From NCBI RefSeq assembly GCF_014852585.1, contig NZ_JACVBX010000004.1, forward strand, positions 1 to 64,000: a stretch of 64,000 bases of DNA, in the 5' to 3' direction. Position 1 is the stretch's first letter, and the number at the start of each line of letters is the position of its first letter. A program made the position numbers and the translations under genes. Source of the stretch: Pseudomonas sp. PDM18. GTDB lineage: Bacteria > Pseudomonadota > Gammaproteobacteria > Pseudomonadales > Pseudomonadaceae. A model generated the notes under the pieces. It was not told the DNA's origin. It searched no databases and saw only the letters and a list, made by a program, of their open reading frames with translations. Of this stretch, positions 43,797-53,204 are shown piece by piece.

Positions 43797-46397
43797 TCAG
43801 GCCGCTGGTGTCGCCGAGCTGGCTACCGGCGCTTCCTGGGCCTTGGGCGCCGCGGACAGCATCGCCATCACCAGGGCGGCAAGGTAGGGCAGCGACTGCA
43901 CTAGCAGCATGGCGACCCAGAACATCATGTCGCGGCTCGGCACGCCCTGCACCAGCACGATGCCCAGCGCCGCGCCCCACAGCAGCAGCATGATGAATAC
44001 CTCCTCACGGGCTTCGGCCAGTGCGACCAGCAGGCCGTGGTTGGAGGCCATCTTCGGCGTGCGGAAGAACGGGATGGTCTTGGTGAACGTCCCGTAGAGC
44101 ACCGCCTTGGCGATGGTATGGGACAGCGCAAGGCCGGCCACGGCTGCCTGGAACGAGCGCAGCAGGTTCACGCCCACCGCGCGGCGGTAGAGGAACATGA
44201 TCTTGCCGAACTTGAAGAAGAACAGCGCCAGTGGCGGGATGGCGAAGATCAGCAGCGGCGGGTCGACCCGCTTGGGCACGATGATCATCGCCGAGGACCA
44301 GAGCAGCGCGCCGACGGTGAAGAAGATGTTCATGCCATCGGCGATCCACGGCAGCCAGCCGGCGATGAAGTGGTAGCGCTGGCCGAGGGTGAGCTTGCTG
44401 TCCTTGCCCTGGAACAGCGCGCGGGCGTGGCCCTTCATGATCTGGATGGCGCCGTAGGCCCAGCGGAAGCGCTGCTTCTTGTAGTCGATGAAGGTGTCAG
44501 GCATCACGCCCTTGCCGAAGCTCTGGTGCGAGTAGGCGGCCGAGTAGCCTTTCTCGAACACTCGCAGACCCAGTTCGGCGTCCTCACAGATGGTCCAGTC
44601 GGCCCATTTCAGCTCGTCCATCACGGTGCGGCGGATCATGGTCATGGTGCCGTGCTGGATGATCGCGTCGCGGTCGTTGCGGGTAACCATGCCAATGTGG
44701 AAGAAGCCCTTGTACTCGGCGTAGCAGAGCTTCTTGAAGAGGTTTTCCTCGCCGTCGTGGTAGTCCTGCGGAGACTGCACCACGGCGATCTTCGGATCAC
44801 TGAAGTGCGGCACCATCTGCTTGAGCCAGTTCGGCTCGACGCAGTAGTCGGCGTCGATCACTGCGACGACTTCGACGTCCGGTGCGGTGTGCGGCAGGAT
44901 GTAGTTCAGCGCGCCACCCTTGAAGCCGGCCAGCGGCGCGACGTGGAAGAAGCGGAAGCGCGGGCCGAGCACTTCGCAGTAGTCGCGCACCGGTTCCCAA
45001 ACGGCCGGGTCCTTGGTGTTGTTATCGATGATCAGGACTTCGAAGTCCGGATAGTCGAGCCTGGACAGCGCATCCAGGGTCTTCTTCATCATCTCCGGCG
45101 GTTCGTTGTAACAGGGTACGTGCACCGAGACCTTGGGCCGGTAGCCGGTATCGGCGAGCACCGGATCGAACGGCCGGCGGCGCTTGCGTACCCAGACGGT
45201 CTCGGCCAGTTCGTGGGCTTCGGTGAGCAGGACGATGAACACGCCCAGTGCGCCGATGCCCAGTAGGCCGCCGACGGTCATGCTGAACCAGGTGCTGTAC
45301 TGCTGGCTGTAGTCGTAGGCGATCCACACCAGCACCGAGCCGCCGGCGAAGGCGACCACGGTGAGGAAGGTCCGCCCGCGCTGGCGCAGGGCGCTGCCGT
45401 CGATCATCAGCAGGGTCAAGGCGAGCAGCGCCATCACCACCGAGGCGACTGCCAGGGCTCGCCACTGCGGAATGTTCACCACCGGCCCGTCGAAGTTGAA
45501 CTTCGGTTGGCGCTGGGCGTTGTAGACGCCCCAGTAGGCGCCCACCGAGCCCTCGTCGCCGACTTTCCACGGCTGGTCGAAGGCCTCGACGACGAAGTAG
45601 TTGTAGCCGCGCTTGTTCAGTGCGTTGGTCAGCGTGCGCAGATAGATGGCCTGGTCCGCCTGGGTGGCGTCGGCGCCGCCGCGCATGCGGCCGTTGCTCG
45701 GCCAGCCGACTTCGGCCAGCAGTAGCGGCTTGCGCGGGAACTTGGCGCGCAGCTCCTTGGCGCGTTCGAGGACGAACGGGATGGCATCGTTCATCGCCGT
45801 GTATTCCCAGTAGGGCAGCACGTGGGCGGCGATCAGGTCGACGTGCTTGGCCATCTCCGGGTACTTCTCGTAGATGTGCCACTGCTCGGCGGTGGTCACC
45901 GGCACCTTCACCGCCTTGCGCACGCGGTCCAGGTAGGCGGTCAGTTGCTCGACCGTGACCTCGCGGCGGAACAGCGCTTCGTTGCCGACTATCACCCGCA
46001 CCACGCTGCGCGAGTTGTTGGCGATCTCGATGCCGCGCTCGATCTCGGCTTCGTTCTCCGCTTCGTCCGGGCCGATCCAGATGCCGAGGCTGACGCGCAT
46101 GCCCAGCTCTTCGGCCAGGCGCGGGATATCCGCCAGCGAACCCTTCACCGAGTAGGTGCGGATGTTGTCGGTGCTCTTGGAGACCAGTTCCAGGTCCGAG
46201 CGGATCTCGTCGTCGCTGGGGAACTGGTTCTTCTGCGGATTCTGGTTCAGGCGGAAGGGCGAGAAGGAGAATCCGGAAATGCTTTCCGGCCAGTCGGGAA
46301 CGCTGACGGGACGGTTATAGAGGGCCCAGAAGCCGGTGAAGAGTGCCGCGAGGGCAACGAACACCACCAGGTTGAGGCCGAACTTGCGTGCAGGCAT
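43797..46397 (-). CDS. ndvB: NdvB-type beta-glucan synthase (GH17-GT2 fusion)
   Basis: 866 aa from ATG 46397 (the longer frame runs through non-coding leader). N-terminal TM, then a periplasmic GH17-like domain (about 35-310) with LLLAEVGWPSNGRMRGGADA and VVEAFDQPWK (catalytic-type Glu in each), two or three TM, and a cytoplasmic GT2 domain (about 430-680) with VIDADYC (DxD-like), CEDAELGLR and QRFRWAYG (Q-x-x-RW), then C-terminal TM helices. In P. aeruginosa the homologue makes cyclic beta-1,3-glucans linked to biofilm antibiotic tolerance. The GH17 part probably closes or trims the glucan. Confidence 0.9.
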   Translation of the reverse strand: MPARKFGLNLVVFVALAALFTGFWALYNRPVSVPDWPESISGFSFSPFRLNQNPQKNQFPSDDEIRSDLELVSKSTDNIRTYSVKGSLADIPRLAEELGMRVSLGIWIGPDEAENEAEIERGIEIANNSRSVVRVIVGNEALFRREVTVEQLTAYLDRVRKAVKVPVTTAEQWHIYEKYPEMAKHVDLIAAHVLPYWEYTAMNDAIPFVLERAKELRAKFPRKPLLLAEVGWPSNGRMRGGADATQADQAIYLRTLTNALNKRGYNYFVVEAFDQPWKVGDEGSVGAYWGVYNAQRQPKFNFDGPVVNIPQWRALAVASVVMALLALTLLMIDGSALRQRGRTFLTVVAFAGGSVLVWIAYDYSQQYSTWFSMTVGGLLGIGALGVFIVLLTEAHELAETVWVRKRRRPFDPVLADTGYRPKVSVHVPCYNEPPEMMKKTLDALSRLDYPDFEVLIIDNNTKDPAVWEPVRDYCEVLGPRFRFFHVAPLAGFKGGALNYILPHTAPDVEVVAVIDADYCVEPNWLKQMVPHFSDPKIAVVQSPQDYHDGEENLFKKLCYAEYKGFFHIGMVTRNDRDAIIQHGTMTMIRRTVMDELKWADWTICEDAELGLRVFEKGYSAAYSHQSFGKGVMPDTFIDYKKQRFRWAYGAIQIMKGHARALFQGKDSKLTLGQRYHFIAGWLPWIADGMNIFFTVGALLWSSAMIIVPKRVDPPLLIFAIPPLALFFFKFGKIMFLYRRAVGVNLLRSFQAAVAGLALSHTIAKAVLYGTFTKTIPFFRTPKMASNHGLLVALAEAREEVFIMLLLWGAALGIVLVQGVPSRDMMFWVAMLLVQSLPYLAALVMAMLSAAPKAQEAPVASSATPAA

Positions 46398-46698
46398 GGT
46401 GCGATCGGGTTCCAAAGGGTGGAACGGGGAGGGGCCGGGACAATCTCTGTACGGGATAGCTCGGTCGGGGCGCATCCTACCCCGCACTCCGGAGGCTGTA
46501 CAGGTTGCCGGCACCTTCCGCCGCATGGGCGTTCGTGGGCATTTTCCGACAGTTTAGAATGTGTGGCAGGCGCGTGACTGAGACTGCGGCAATTGGGCTT
46601 TGTTGCAGGCAGGCCCAGGCTGATTGTTATGGGAGCCCGGTCGTTACAGTAGGCCGGTCGTTATAGAATGCCGGCCGTTTCGAGATGAGGTGTGGGCG

Positions 46699-47505
46699 AT
46701 GCAACTGGATGAACAGCGTTTCGGCGGAATCGCGCGGCTGTACGGCCGTGAGGGCCTGGAGCGGCTGGCGACCAGCCATGTGGCGGTGGTCGGGATCGGC
46801 GGCGTTGGCTCCTGGGCGGCCGAAGCCCTGGCGCGCAGCGGCGTGGGCGAGATTTCGCTGTTCGACCTGGACGACGTCTGCGTCACCAACACCAACCGCC
46901 AGGTGCATGCCATCCAGGGCGCCGTGGGCAAGCCCAAGGTCGAGGTGATGGCCGAGCGCCTGAAGGCGATCAACCCGGGCATCGTCGTACACGCCGTAGC
47001 CGATTTCGTTACCCGCGAGACCATGGCGGACTACATCACCCCGGAGCTGGACTGCGTGATCGACTGCATCGACAGCGTTGCCGCCAAGGCCGCGCTGATT
47101 GCCTGGTGCAAGCGCCGCAAGCTGCAGATCATCACCACCGGTGGCGCGGGTGGGCAGGTGGACCCGACGCAGATCCAGGTCGCCGACCTGAACAAGACCT
47201 TCAACGACCCGCTGGCCGCCAAGGTCCGTTCGACGCTGCGCCGCGACTACAACTTCTCGCGCACGCCCGGTCGGCATTACAGCGTGCAGTGCGTGTTCTC
47301 CACCGAGCAGCTGCGCTACCCCAAGCCGGACGGCACCGTGTGCCAGTCCAAGAGCTTCGTCGGCGAGGGAGTGAAACTGGACTGCGCCGGCGGTTTCGGC
47401 GCGGTGATGATGGTCACCGCGACCTTCGGCATGGTCGCGGCGGCGCGGGCTGTGGACAAGATCGTGGCCGGGGCGCGGCGGCCTTCGGAGCGCGTTGCGG
47501 AATAG
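46699..47505 (+). CDS. tcdA: tRNA cyclic N6-threonylcarbamoyladenosine(37) synthase TcdA (CsdL)
   Basis: 268 aa from ATG 46699. E1-like fold: VAVVGIGGVGSWAAEALARS (nucleotide loop, about 28-48), DLDDVCVTNTNRQVHA and VIDCIDSVAAKAALI. ATP-dependent dehydration of t6A37 to ct6A; TsaB, needed to make t6A, is at 8767-9441. In enterics it works with CsdA/CsdE, and here the csdA and sufE-type genes follow convergently, supporting that link. Confidence 0.93.
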   Translation: MQLDEQRFGGIARLYGREGLERLATSHVAVVGIGGVGSWAAEALARSGVGEISLFDLDDVCVTNTNRQVHAIQGAVGKPKVEVMAERLKAINPGIVVHAVADFVTRETMADYITPELDCVIDCIDSVAAKAALIAWCKRRKLQIITTGGAGGQVDPTQIQVADLNKTFNDPLAAKVRSTLRRDYNFSRTPGRHYSVQCVFSTEQLRYPKPDGTVCQSKSFVGEGVKLDCAGGFGAVMMVTATFGMVAAARAVDKIVAGARRPSERVAE

Positions 47506-47512
47506 AGCTATC

Positions 47513-47591
47513 TGTAGGAGCGAGCTTGCTCGCGAACGGGTTTCCCGGCAGCTACGGAATCAAGCGATTCGCGAGCAAGCTCGCTCCTACA
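47513..47591. repeat. REP pair (BIME-like) between tcdA and sufE
   Basis: A perfect 24-bp inverted pair: 47513-47536 (TGTAGGAGCGAGCTTGCTCG plus CGAA) and 47568-47591, separated by 31 bp. The right copy supplies the TAG stop of the minus-strand sufE-type gene (47587-47589). Confidence 0.85.
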
Positions 47592-47997
47592 AATCTCCGA
47601 TCAGTTCCTGCATCCGTTTCAGCACGGCATTCAGGCCGTTGCTGCGCGACGGCGACAGTTGCCGGCCCAGCCCCAGTTGTTCGAACCAGCCCGGCAGATC
47701 GATGGTGGCCAGCTCGTCCGCCGGCAGGCCATCTACCCGCACCAGCAGCAACGCCAGCAGCCCACGCAACAGGCGCGCATCGCTGTAGGCGCGGAAGTGC
47801 CAGCGCTCGTCGCGCCGATCCGCCACCAGCCAGACGTTGCTCTCGCAGCCCTGCACACGCTGCTCGTCACTTCTCTCGGCTTCGCTCAGCGGCTCCAGGC
47901 GCTCGCCCCACTGCATCAGCAGGCGGGCCCGTTGTTCCCAGCCCTGCAGGGAAATGAATGCCTGCAGCGCTTCGCCGGCTGCGACGGGCAGGCTCAT
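47587..47997 (-). CDS. SufE/CsdE-family cysteine desulfurase activator
   Basis: 136 aa. SufE fold with the sulfur-accepting Cys in RVQGCESNVWLVADR (about 51) and LVRVDGLPADELATI. It takes persulfide sulfur from CsdA. Overlaps the csdA stop by 4 bp. Its stop codon is inside a REP, and the C-terminal residues GDL border it. Confidence 0.9.
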   Translation of the reverse strand: MSLPVAAGEALQAFISLQGWEQRARLLMQWGERLEPLSEAERSDEQRVQGCESNVWLVADRRDERWHFRAYSDARLLRGLLALLLVRVDGLPADELATIDLPGWFEQLGLGRQLSPSRSNGLNAVLKRMQELIGDL

Positions 47998-49199
47998 CGC
48001 AGCAGCTCCAGGGCGCTGTCCAGCGCGCTGAAGAAGCGCTCGATATCCGCGCCGTCGTTGTACAGGCCAAGGGAGACGCGCAGGGCGCCCGCGACATCCA
48101 GGGTCTTCATCAACGGCATGGCGCAGTGGTGCCCGGCGCGCACGGCGATGCCCTGCTCGGTAAGCAGGTGGCCGAGGTCGGAGACGTGCACGCCCTCGAC
48201 CACGAAGCTGGCCAGCGCCACTTCCGGGGCGCCCAGCACGCGCACCCCGTCACGGGCGCGCAGGCCGGCCAGCAGGCGGGCATGGAGGAAGTCCTCGTGG
48301 GCGCTGACTTCGGCGCGGTCCTGCGCGGCCAGCCATTCCAGCGTGGTGCCCAGGGCGATCACCGGGCCGATAGGCGGGGTGCCGGCCTCGAAGCCCATGG
48401 GCGCGCTGTGGAACTGCGAGTCGAAGTAGTCCGCCACGCGCACCATCTCGCCGCCGAACTGCCAGTGCGCCAGGCGCTCCAGCGCTTCCGGGCGGCCCCA
48501 GAGCAGGCCGAGGCCTTCCGGGCCGTAGAGCTTGTGGCTGGAGCAGACGTAGAAGTCACAGCCCAGCGCGGACAGGTTGTGCCGGCCGTGGACCACGCCC
48601 TGGGCGCCATCGACCACGCTTAATGCACCGTACTGGCGGGCCATCTGCAGCAGTTCCGGCAGCGGCTGCCAGGTGCCGAGCACGTTGGACAGCTGGCTGA
48701 CGGTGAGCAGGCGGGTGCGCGGGCCGATCAGGCTCGCGGCGCGGTTCAGATCGATGCGGCCGTCAGCGTCCAGCGGCAGCACTACCAGCTTCAGGCCGCG
48801 ACGCTGCGCCAGTTGTTGCCAGGGCAGTAGGTTGGCGTGGTGTTCCAGCGCACTGACGACGATCTCGTCGCCCGCCCGGAACCGGCCTTCCAGCCCGTAG
48901 GCCAGCAGGTTCAGCGCCTCGGTGGCGCCGCGGGTGAAGATGATCTGCGCCGGGCTGCCGCCATTGAGCCAGTTGGCGGCCAGCGTGCGGGTCGCCTCGA
49001 AGGCTCGGGTGGCGCGCTCGCCGGGCAGGTGCTGGGCGCGGTGCACGTTGGCGGCGCCGTTGGCGTAGTAGCCGGCGAGGGCGTCGATCATGGCGCGCGG
49101 TTTCTGCGCGGTGGCGGCGCTGTCGAGGTAGGTCTGGCCTTCGGCCTCGAAGGCGGCGAGGGCCGGGAAGTCGGTGCGCCAGGGCGAGGGAATGGGCAT
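47994..49199 (-). CDS. csdA: Cysteine desulfurase CsdA
   Basis: 401 aa from ATG 49199. Class V PLP enzyme: ASALEHHANLLPW, DGAQGVVHGRH, PLP-Lys motif SSHKLYGPEG (about 217-226), active-site Cys in RAGHHCAMPLM near the C-terminus. Mobilises sulfur from L-cysteine to the SufE-type partner. I did not use the in-frame upstream start at 49256, which lies in the dapD terminator region. Confidence 0.92.
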   Translation of the reverse strand: MPIPSPWRTDFPALAAFEAEGQTYLDSAATAQKPRAMIDALAGYYANGAANVHRAQHLPGERATRAFEATRTLAANWLNGGSPAQIIFTRGATEALNLLAYGLEGRFRAGDEIVVSALEHHANLLPWQQLAQRRGLKLVVLPLDADGRIDLNRAASLIGPRTRLLTVSQLSNVLGTWQPLPELLQMARQYGALSVVDGAQGVVHGRHNLSALGCDFYVCSSHKLYGPEGLGLLWGRPEALERLAHWQFGGEMVRVADYFDSQFHSAPMGFEAGTPPIGPVIALGTTLEWLAAQDRAEVSAHEDFLHARLLAGLRARDGVRVLGAPEVALASFVVEGVHVSDLGHLLTEQGIAVRAGHHCAMPLMKTLDVAGALRVSLGLYNDGADIERFFSALDSALELLR

Positions 49200-49225
49200 G
49201 GGCGTGCGGCCGGTTGTGGAGAATG

Positions 49226-49249
49226 GAAAACGGGGGCCGCAGCCCCCGC
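49226..49249 (-). terminator. Terminator of dapD
   Basis: On the minus strand GCGGGGGC-TGCG-GCCCCCGTTTTCC: a strong stem followed by TTTT, 45 bp after the dapD stop. Confidence 0.75.
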
Positions 49250-49293
49250 TTCTCAAAGCTTAGTGCGTACCCCGCGCGAGCGGGGCGCCCAGC

Positions 49294-50328
49294 TTAGTTG
49301 TGCGCGTGCAGCGCCTCGTTCAGTTCGATTGCAGTCTTGTTGGTCTTGCACTCGACTGCACCGGTCTGCGAGTTGCGGCGGAACAGCAGGTCGGCCTGGC
49401 CGGCCAGGTCGCGGCCCTTGACCACTTTCACGAGGTTGTTCTGGTCGTCCAGCACGGCGATCTTGGTGCCGGCGGTGACGTACAGGCCAGCCTCGACGAT
49501 GTTGCGGTCGCCCAGCGGGATGCCGATGCCGGCGTTGGCGCCGATCAGGCAGCCTTCGCCGACGCTGATGACGATGTTGCCGCCGCCGGACAGAGTGCCC
49601 ATGGTGGAGCAGCCGCCGCCCAGGTCCGAACCCTTGCCGACGAACACGCCAGCGGAGACGCGGCCTTCGATCATGCCCGGACCTTCGGTGCCGCCGTTGA
49701 AGTTGACGAAGCCTTCGTGCATCACGGTGGTGCCTTCGCCGACGTAGGCGCCCAGGCGCACGCGGGCGGTGTCGGCGATACGCACGCCGGCCGGGACCAC
49801 GTAGTCGGTCATCTTCGGGAATTTGTCGACGGAGAAGACTTCCAGCAGCTTGCCCTTCAGGCGCGCTTCCAGTTGCAGCTCGGCCAGTTCGGCCAGGTCG
49901 ACGGCGCCCTGGTTGGTCCAGGCGACGTTGGGCAGCAGCGGGAAGATGCCGGTCAGGTTCAGGCCGTGGGGCTTGACCAGACGGTGCGACAGCAGGTGCA
50001 GCTTCAGGTACGCCTCCGGGGTGGAGCTGGGGGCGGCGTCTTCGGCCAGCAGGGTGGCGACCAGCGGCTTCTGGCTCTCGGCCAGGCGGTTGAGCAGGGC
50101 GGCCTGGGCGGCGTCGACGGTCTCGACGGCGTCGGCCAGCTGGTAGGCCTGGTGAGCGGTGAAGGCGATCGCCTGGTTGCCGCCTTCGTAGGCCAGCAGC
50201 GGGGCGATGGCAGCGACCAGTTCGGCGCTGGGGTTGAGCAGCGGCTGCGCGTAGAAGACTTCCAGCCAGTTGCCCTGGCGGTTCTGGGTGCCGACACCGA
50301 AGGCGATGCTGAACAGGGATTTCGACAT
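49294..50328 (-). CDS. dapD: 2,3,4,5-tetrahydropyridine-2,6-dicarboxylate N-succinyltransferase
   Basis: 344 aa, the long DapD form of Pseudomonas. N-terminal domain, then a left-handed beta-helix (about 180-310): GVRIADTARVRLGAYVGEGT, GFVNFNGGTEGPGMIEGRVS, GGGCSTMGTLSGGGNIVISV. Succinylates tetrahydrodipicolinate in lysine/DAP synthesis. dapC and dapE are in the same window. Confidence 0.95.
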   Translation of the reverse strand: MSKSLFSIAFGVGTQNRQGNWLEVFYAQPLLNPSAELVAAIAPLLAYEGGNQAIAFTAHQAYQLADAVETVDAAQAALLNRLAESQKPLVATLLAEDAAPSSTPEAYLKLHLLSHRLVKPHGLNLTGIFPLLPNVAWTNQGAVDLAELAELQLEARLKGKLLEVFSVDKFPKMTDYVVPAGVRIADTARVRLGAYVGEGTTVMHEGFVNFNGGTEGPGMIEGRVSAGVFVGKGSDLGGGCSTMGTLSGGGNIVISVGEGCLIGANAGIGIPLGDRNIVEAGLYVTAGTKIAVLDDQNNLVKVVKGRDLAGQADLLFRRNSQTGAVECKTNKTAIELNEALHAHN

Positions 50329-50370
50329 GTGGGGGATTCCTTGAAAGAGATTCTCGAATAGCGAATTCGG

Positions 50371-50997
50371 TCAGGCCGGACGGCGGCTGAGCAGCAGGCC
50401 CAGCCCGGCGCTGCCCAGCAGCGCGGCACAACCACGGTTGAACAGGCGCCGGGCGCGTGCCCCGGCTAGCAGCTTGCCGAGGCGGACCCCGGCGAGCCCG
50501 TAAAGGGCGATGGCCAGCCATTCCAGAAGCAGGAAGGCTGCGCCGAGTTGGGCGAACTGGGCGCCCACGGCCTGACGCGGATCGACGAACTGCGGCAGGA
50601 AAGCGGTGAAGATGAGGATTGCCTTGGGATTGCCAGCGGCCACCCAGAACTCCTGGCGAGCCAGGCGCCACAGGCTGGTGGCGGGAGCCGGGGTGCCGTC
50701 CACCGACAGGTTCGCCGTCGGGGCGCGCCACAGCTGTACAGCGAGCCACAACAGGTAACCGGCGCCCACCAGCTTGATCGCCAGGAACAGCCAGGCCGAA
50801 GCCTGCAGCACCAGCGCCAGGCCGGAAGCGGCTAGGGCCAGCATTCCGGCGAAGGCGACCAGCCGGCCGCCGCCCGCAACGGTGGCGCGCAGCAGGCCGA
50901 AGCGTGCGGCATTGTTCAGCGACAGCAGGTTGTTCGGTCCCGGCGCCATATTCAGGGCGAAGCAGGCGGGGAGGAACAGGGCCCAGGCGATGCTCAT
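50371..50997 (-). CDS. LysE/RhtB-family amino-acid exporter
   Basis: 208 aa with about six TM segments. N-terminal ALNMAPGPNNLLSLNNAARF is the LysE-family signature, followed by GAGYLLWLAVQLWR and PKAILIFTAFLPQFVD. Exports an amino acid or related metabolite; the substrate is not readable. Close to dap genes, but a lysine link is only inference. RBS not obvious; it follows the ArsC-like gene after 11 bp, so probably one operon. Confidence 0.88.
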   Translation of the reverse strand: MSIAWALFLPACFALNMAPGPNNLLSLNNAARFGLLRATVAGGGRLVAFAGMLALAASGLALVLQASAWLFLAIKLVGAGYLLWLAVQLWRAPTANLSVDGTPAPATSLWRLARQEFWVAAGNPKAILIFTAFLPQFVDPRQAVGAQFAQLGAAFLLLEWLAIALYGLAGVRLGKLLAGARARRLFNRGCAALLGSAGLGLLLSRRPA

Positions 50998-51008
50998 CGT
51001 GGCGTTGC

Positions 51009-51359
51009 TCAGGCCAGTGCGGCGGCGTAGGCGTCGGGCTTGAAGCCGACCAGGGTGCGATCACCCAGGTCCAGCACCGGGCGCTTGATCATCGACGGCT
51101 GCGCGACCATCAGTTCGATGGCCTTGTCCTGGTCGAGATCGGCCTTCTGCGCGTCGTCGAGCTTGCGGAAGGTGGTGCCGGCGCGGTTCAGGACGGTTTC
51201 CCAACCATGCTCGGCGCACCATTGGCGCAGGTGTTCGCGGTCGATGCCGCTACTCTTGTAGTCGTGGAAGGCGTAGTCGACGCCATGTTCGTCCAGCCAA
51301 ACGCGGGCCTTCTTCATGGTGTCGCAAGCCTTGATGCCAAACAGCGTCCGCTGACTCAC
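51009..51359 (-). CDS. ArsC/Spx-family reductase-like protein (YffB-like)
   Basis: 116 aa. Thioredoxin-fold ArsC family: TLFGIKACDTMKKARVWLDE with one N-terminal Cys (no CxxC), YKSSGIDREHLRQW and PSMIKRPVLDLGDRTLVGF with the conserved IKRP. YffB-type members sit next to dap genes in many proteobacteria and may be glutathione-dependent reductases; arsenate reduction is not established. Confidence 0.88.
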   Translation of the reverse strand: MSQRTLFGIKACDTMKKARVWLDEHGVDYAFHDYKSSGIDREHLRQWCAEHGWETVLNRAGTTFRKLDDAQKADLDQDKAIELMVAQPSMIKRPVLDLGDRTLVGFKPDAYAAALA

Positions 51360-51529
51360 GGGGCGCTACTCCTTTTCGATACATTTTTCAGGCGCGGGAT
51401 TATGCCATTTCCCAGCGCCTTGCGGGACGCCGCCGGGAGGCCGGCGTATTGCAACAGTTTTTTGCCCGATGCGGGGCTGATCCGGCCCGCGCCGGGTGCT
51501 TCAATGGATGGCTGTGCTGGAGTTCGTCG

Positions 51530-53194
51530 ATGCAAACCGTTTACACCGTGTTGATCCTGCTGCTGGTCGTAGGGGGAACCCGGCTCGCCGCGCAGCTGAT
51601 CCCGCTGCCCCTGCCTTTGATCCAGATCGCCGCCGGCGCCGCGCTGGCCTGGCCAAGCCTGGGGCTGCACGTGGGGCTGGACCCCGAGCTGTTCATGTTC
51701 CTGTTCATCCCGCCGCTGCTGTTCGCCGATGGCTGGCGCATGCCCAAGGGCGAGTTCTGGAAGATGCGCTGGCCGATCCTCACCCTGGCCTTCGCCCTGG
51801 TGCTGTTCACCGTGGTCGGCGGCGGCGTGTTCATCCACCTGCTGATCCCCGAGGTTCCCTGGGCCGCGGCATTCGCGCTGGCGGCGGTGCTGTCGCCCAC
51901 CGATGCGCTGGCAGTCTCGGCCATCGCCCAGAATCGCCTGCCCAGGCGCCTGATGCATGTGCTGCAGGGCGAGGCGCTGATGAACGACGCTTCCGGCCTG
52001 GTGGCGTTCAAGTTCGCCATCGCCGCCGCCCTGACCGGCACCTTCTCGCTGATGGATGCCAGCCTGAGCTTCCTGCTGGTGGCAGTCGGCGGCCTCGCCA
52101 GTGGTGTTTTTCTCAGCTGGCTGCTGGGGCGCATCCGCGCCTGGATGATCCGCCGCGGCTGGGATGATCCGGCTACCCACGTGGTGCTGATGCTGCTGTT
52201 GCCCTTCGCCTGCTACATGATCGCCGAGGAGTTGGGCGTCTCCGGCATCCTCGCGGCGGTGGCGGCAGGCATGATGCAGAGCTGGGTCGACCTGCTACCC
52301 CGGCAGACCAACACCCGCCTGCTCAACCGCAGCGTCTGGTCGATGTTGGAGTTCACCTTCAACGGCGTGGTGTTCCTGCTGCTGGGGTTGCAGCTGCCGG
52401 ACATCCTCAAATCCGTCGCTCATCACGCCGACGATGTGATGTGGCGCTCTTCGCTGCTGCTGTTCTACGTGCTGGCGGTGTACGCGGTGCTGTTGCTGCT
52501 GCGCTTCGGTTGGGTCTGGTGCTACTGGAAGGTCTCCGTGCGCTTCGAGCAGTGGTGGGGCATCGAGCTGGGAGGCAAATCGGGCGAGCCGGTGCTGCGG
52601 CTGTCGGCCATCTCGGCGCTGGGCGGCGTGCGTGGGGCGGTGACCTTGGCGGGCGTGCTCTCGGTGCCCCTGTTGCTGCTTGATGGCACGGCCTTCCCGC
52701 AGCGCGACCTGATCATCTTCATCGCCGCCGGGGTGATCCTGGTGTCCCTCCTTTCGGCGACCATCGGCCTGCCCATTCTCCTGCGCGGCCTGCCGGTACG
52801 CAGCAACGACCAGCGCGAGCTGGAGGTCCAGGCGGTCTGGCGCAAGACGGCAGCGGCGGCCATTCACATGCTGGAAGGCGAGGAAATGGCCGCCAGCGAA
52901 GGAGGCGGCGATGCCGATGAGACGGCGCGGCTGGCAGAGATGAAGGCCAAGCTGATGGCCGAGTACCGCCACGAGCTGGACCCGGCGCCGGACAGCAAGG
53001 AAGCCCGCGAGCGTGCTCGTGCACTGGAGCTGGCCGACCAGGCGCTACGCATCAAAGCGCTGCGCGCGCAGCGGCTGGAGCTGTATCGGATGCGCCGCGA
53101 ACACGAGATCGACGACGAGACCATGCGCGAGGTGCTGGGCGAACTGGATAACCAGGAGGCCTGGGTGACCAGCAAGGCGGGGCGCTGGGTGTGA
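51530..53194 (+). CDS. Na+/H+ antiporter (CPA1/NhaP type)
   Basis: 554 aa from ATG 51530 (GGAG upstream; the earlier in-frame start at 51449 is unsupported). About 12 TM segments, with the CPA1 motifs LSPTDALAVSAIAQNRLP and EALMNDASGLVAFKFAIAAA (paired Asn-Asp). A charged, coiled-coil-rich C-terminal tail (about 420-554; EARERARALELADQALRIKA) lies in the cytoplasm and may regulate the channel. Exchanges monovalent cations for protons. Confidence 0.92.
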   Translation: MQTVYTVLILLLVVGGTRLAAQLIPLPLPLIQIAAGAALAWPSLGLHVGLDPELFMFLFIPPLLFADGWRMPKGEFWKMRWPILTLAFALVLFTVVGGGVFIHLLIPEVPWAAAFALAAVLSPTDALAVSAIAQNRLPRRLMHVLQGEALMNDASGLVAFKFAIAAALTGTFSLMDASLSFLLVAVGGLASGVFLSWLLGRIRAWMIRRGWDDPATHVVLMLLLPFACYMIAEELGVSGILAAVAAGMMQSWVDLLPRQTNTRLLNRSVWSMLEFTFNGVVFLLLGLQLPDILKSVAHHADDVMWRSSLLLFYVLAVYAVLLLLRFGWVWCYWKVSVRFEQWWGIELGGKSGEPVLRLSAISALGGVRGAVTLAGVLSVPLLLLDGTAFPQRDLIIFIAAGVILVSLLSATIGLPILLRGLPVRSNDQRELEVQAVWRKTAAAAIHMLEGEEMAASEGGGDADETARLAEMKAKLMAEYRHELDPAPDSKEARERARALELADQALRIKALRAQRLELYRMRREHEIDDETMREVLGELDNQEAWVTSKAGRWV

Positions 53195-53204
53195 CGAGCT
53201 CTTC

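Noticed and set aside
47513-47591. Possible CRISPR repeat-spacer unit
   Set aside because: Inverted, not direct, repeats; only two copies; no cas genes; sequence matches Pseudomonas REP elements.
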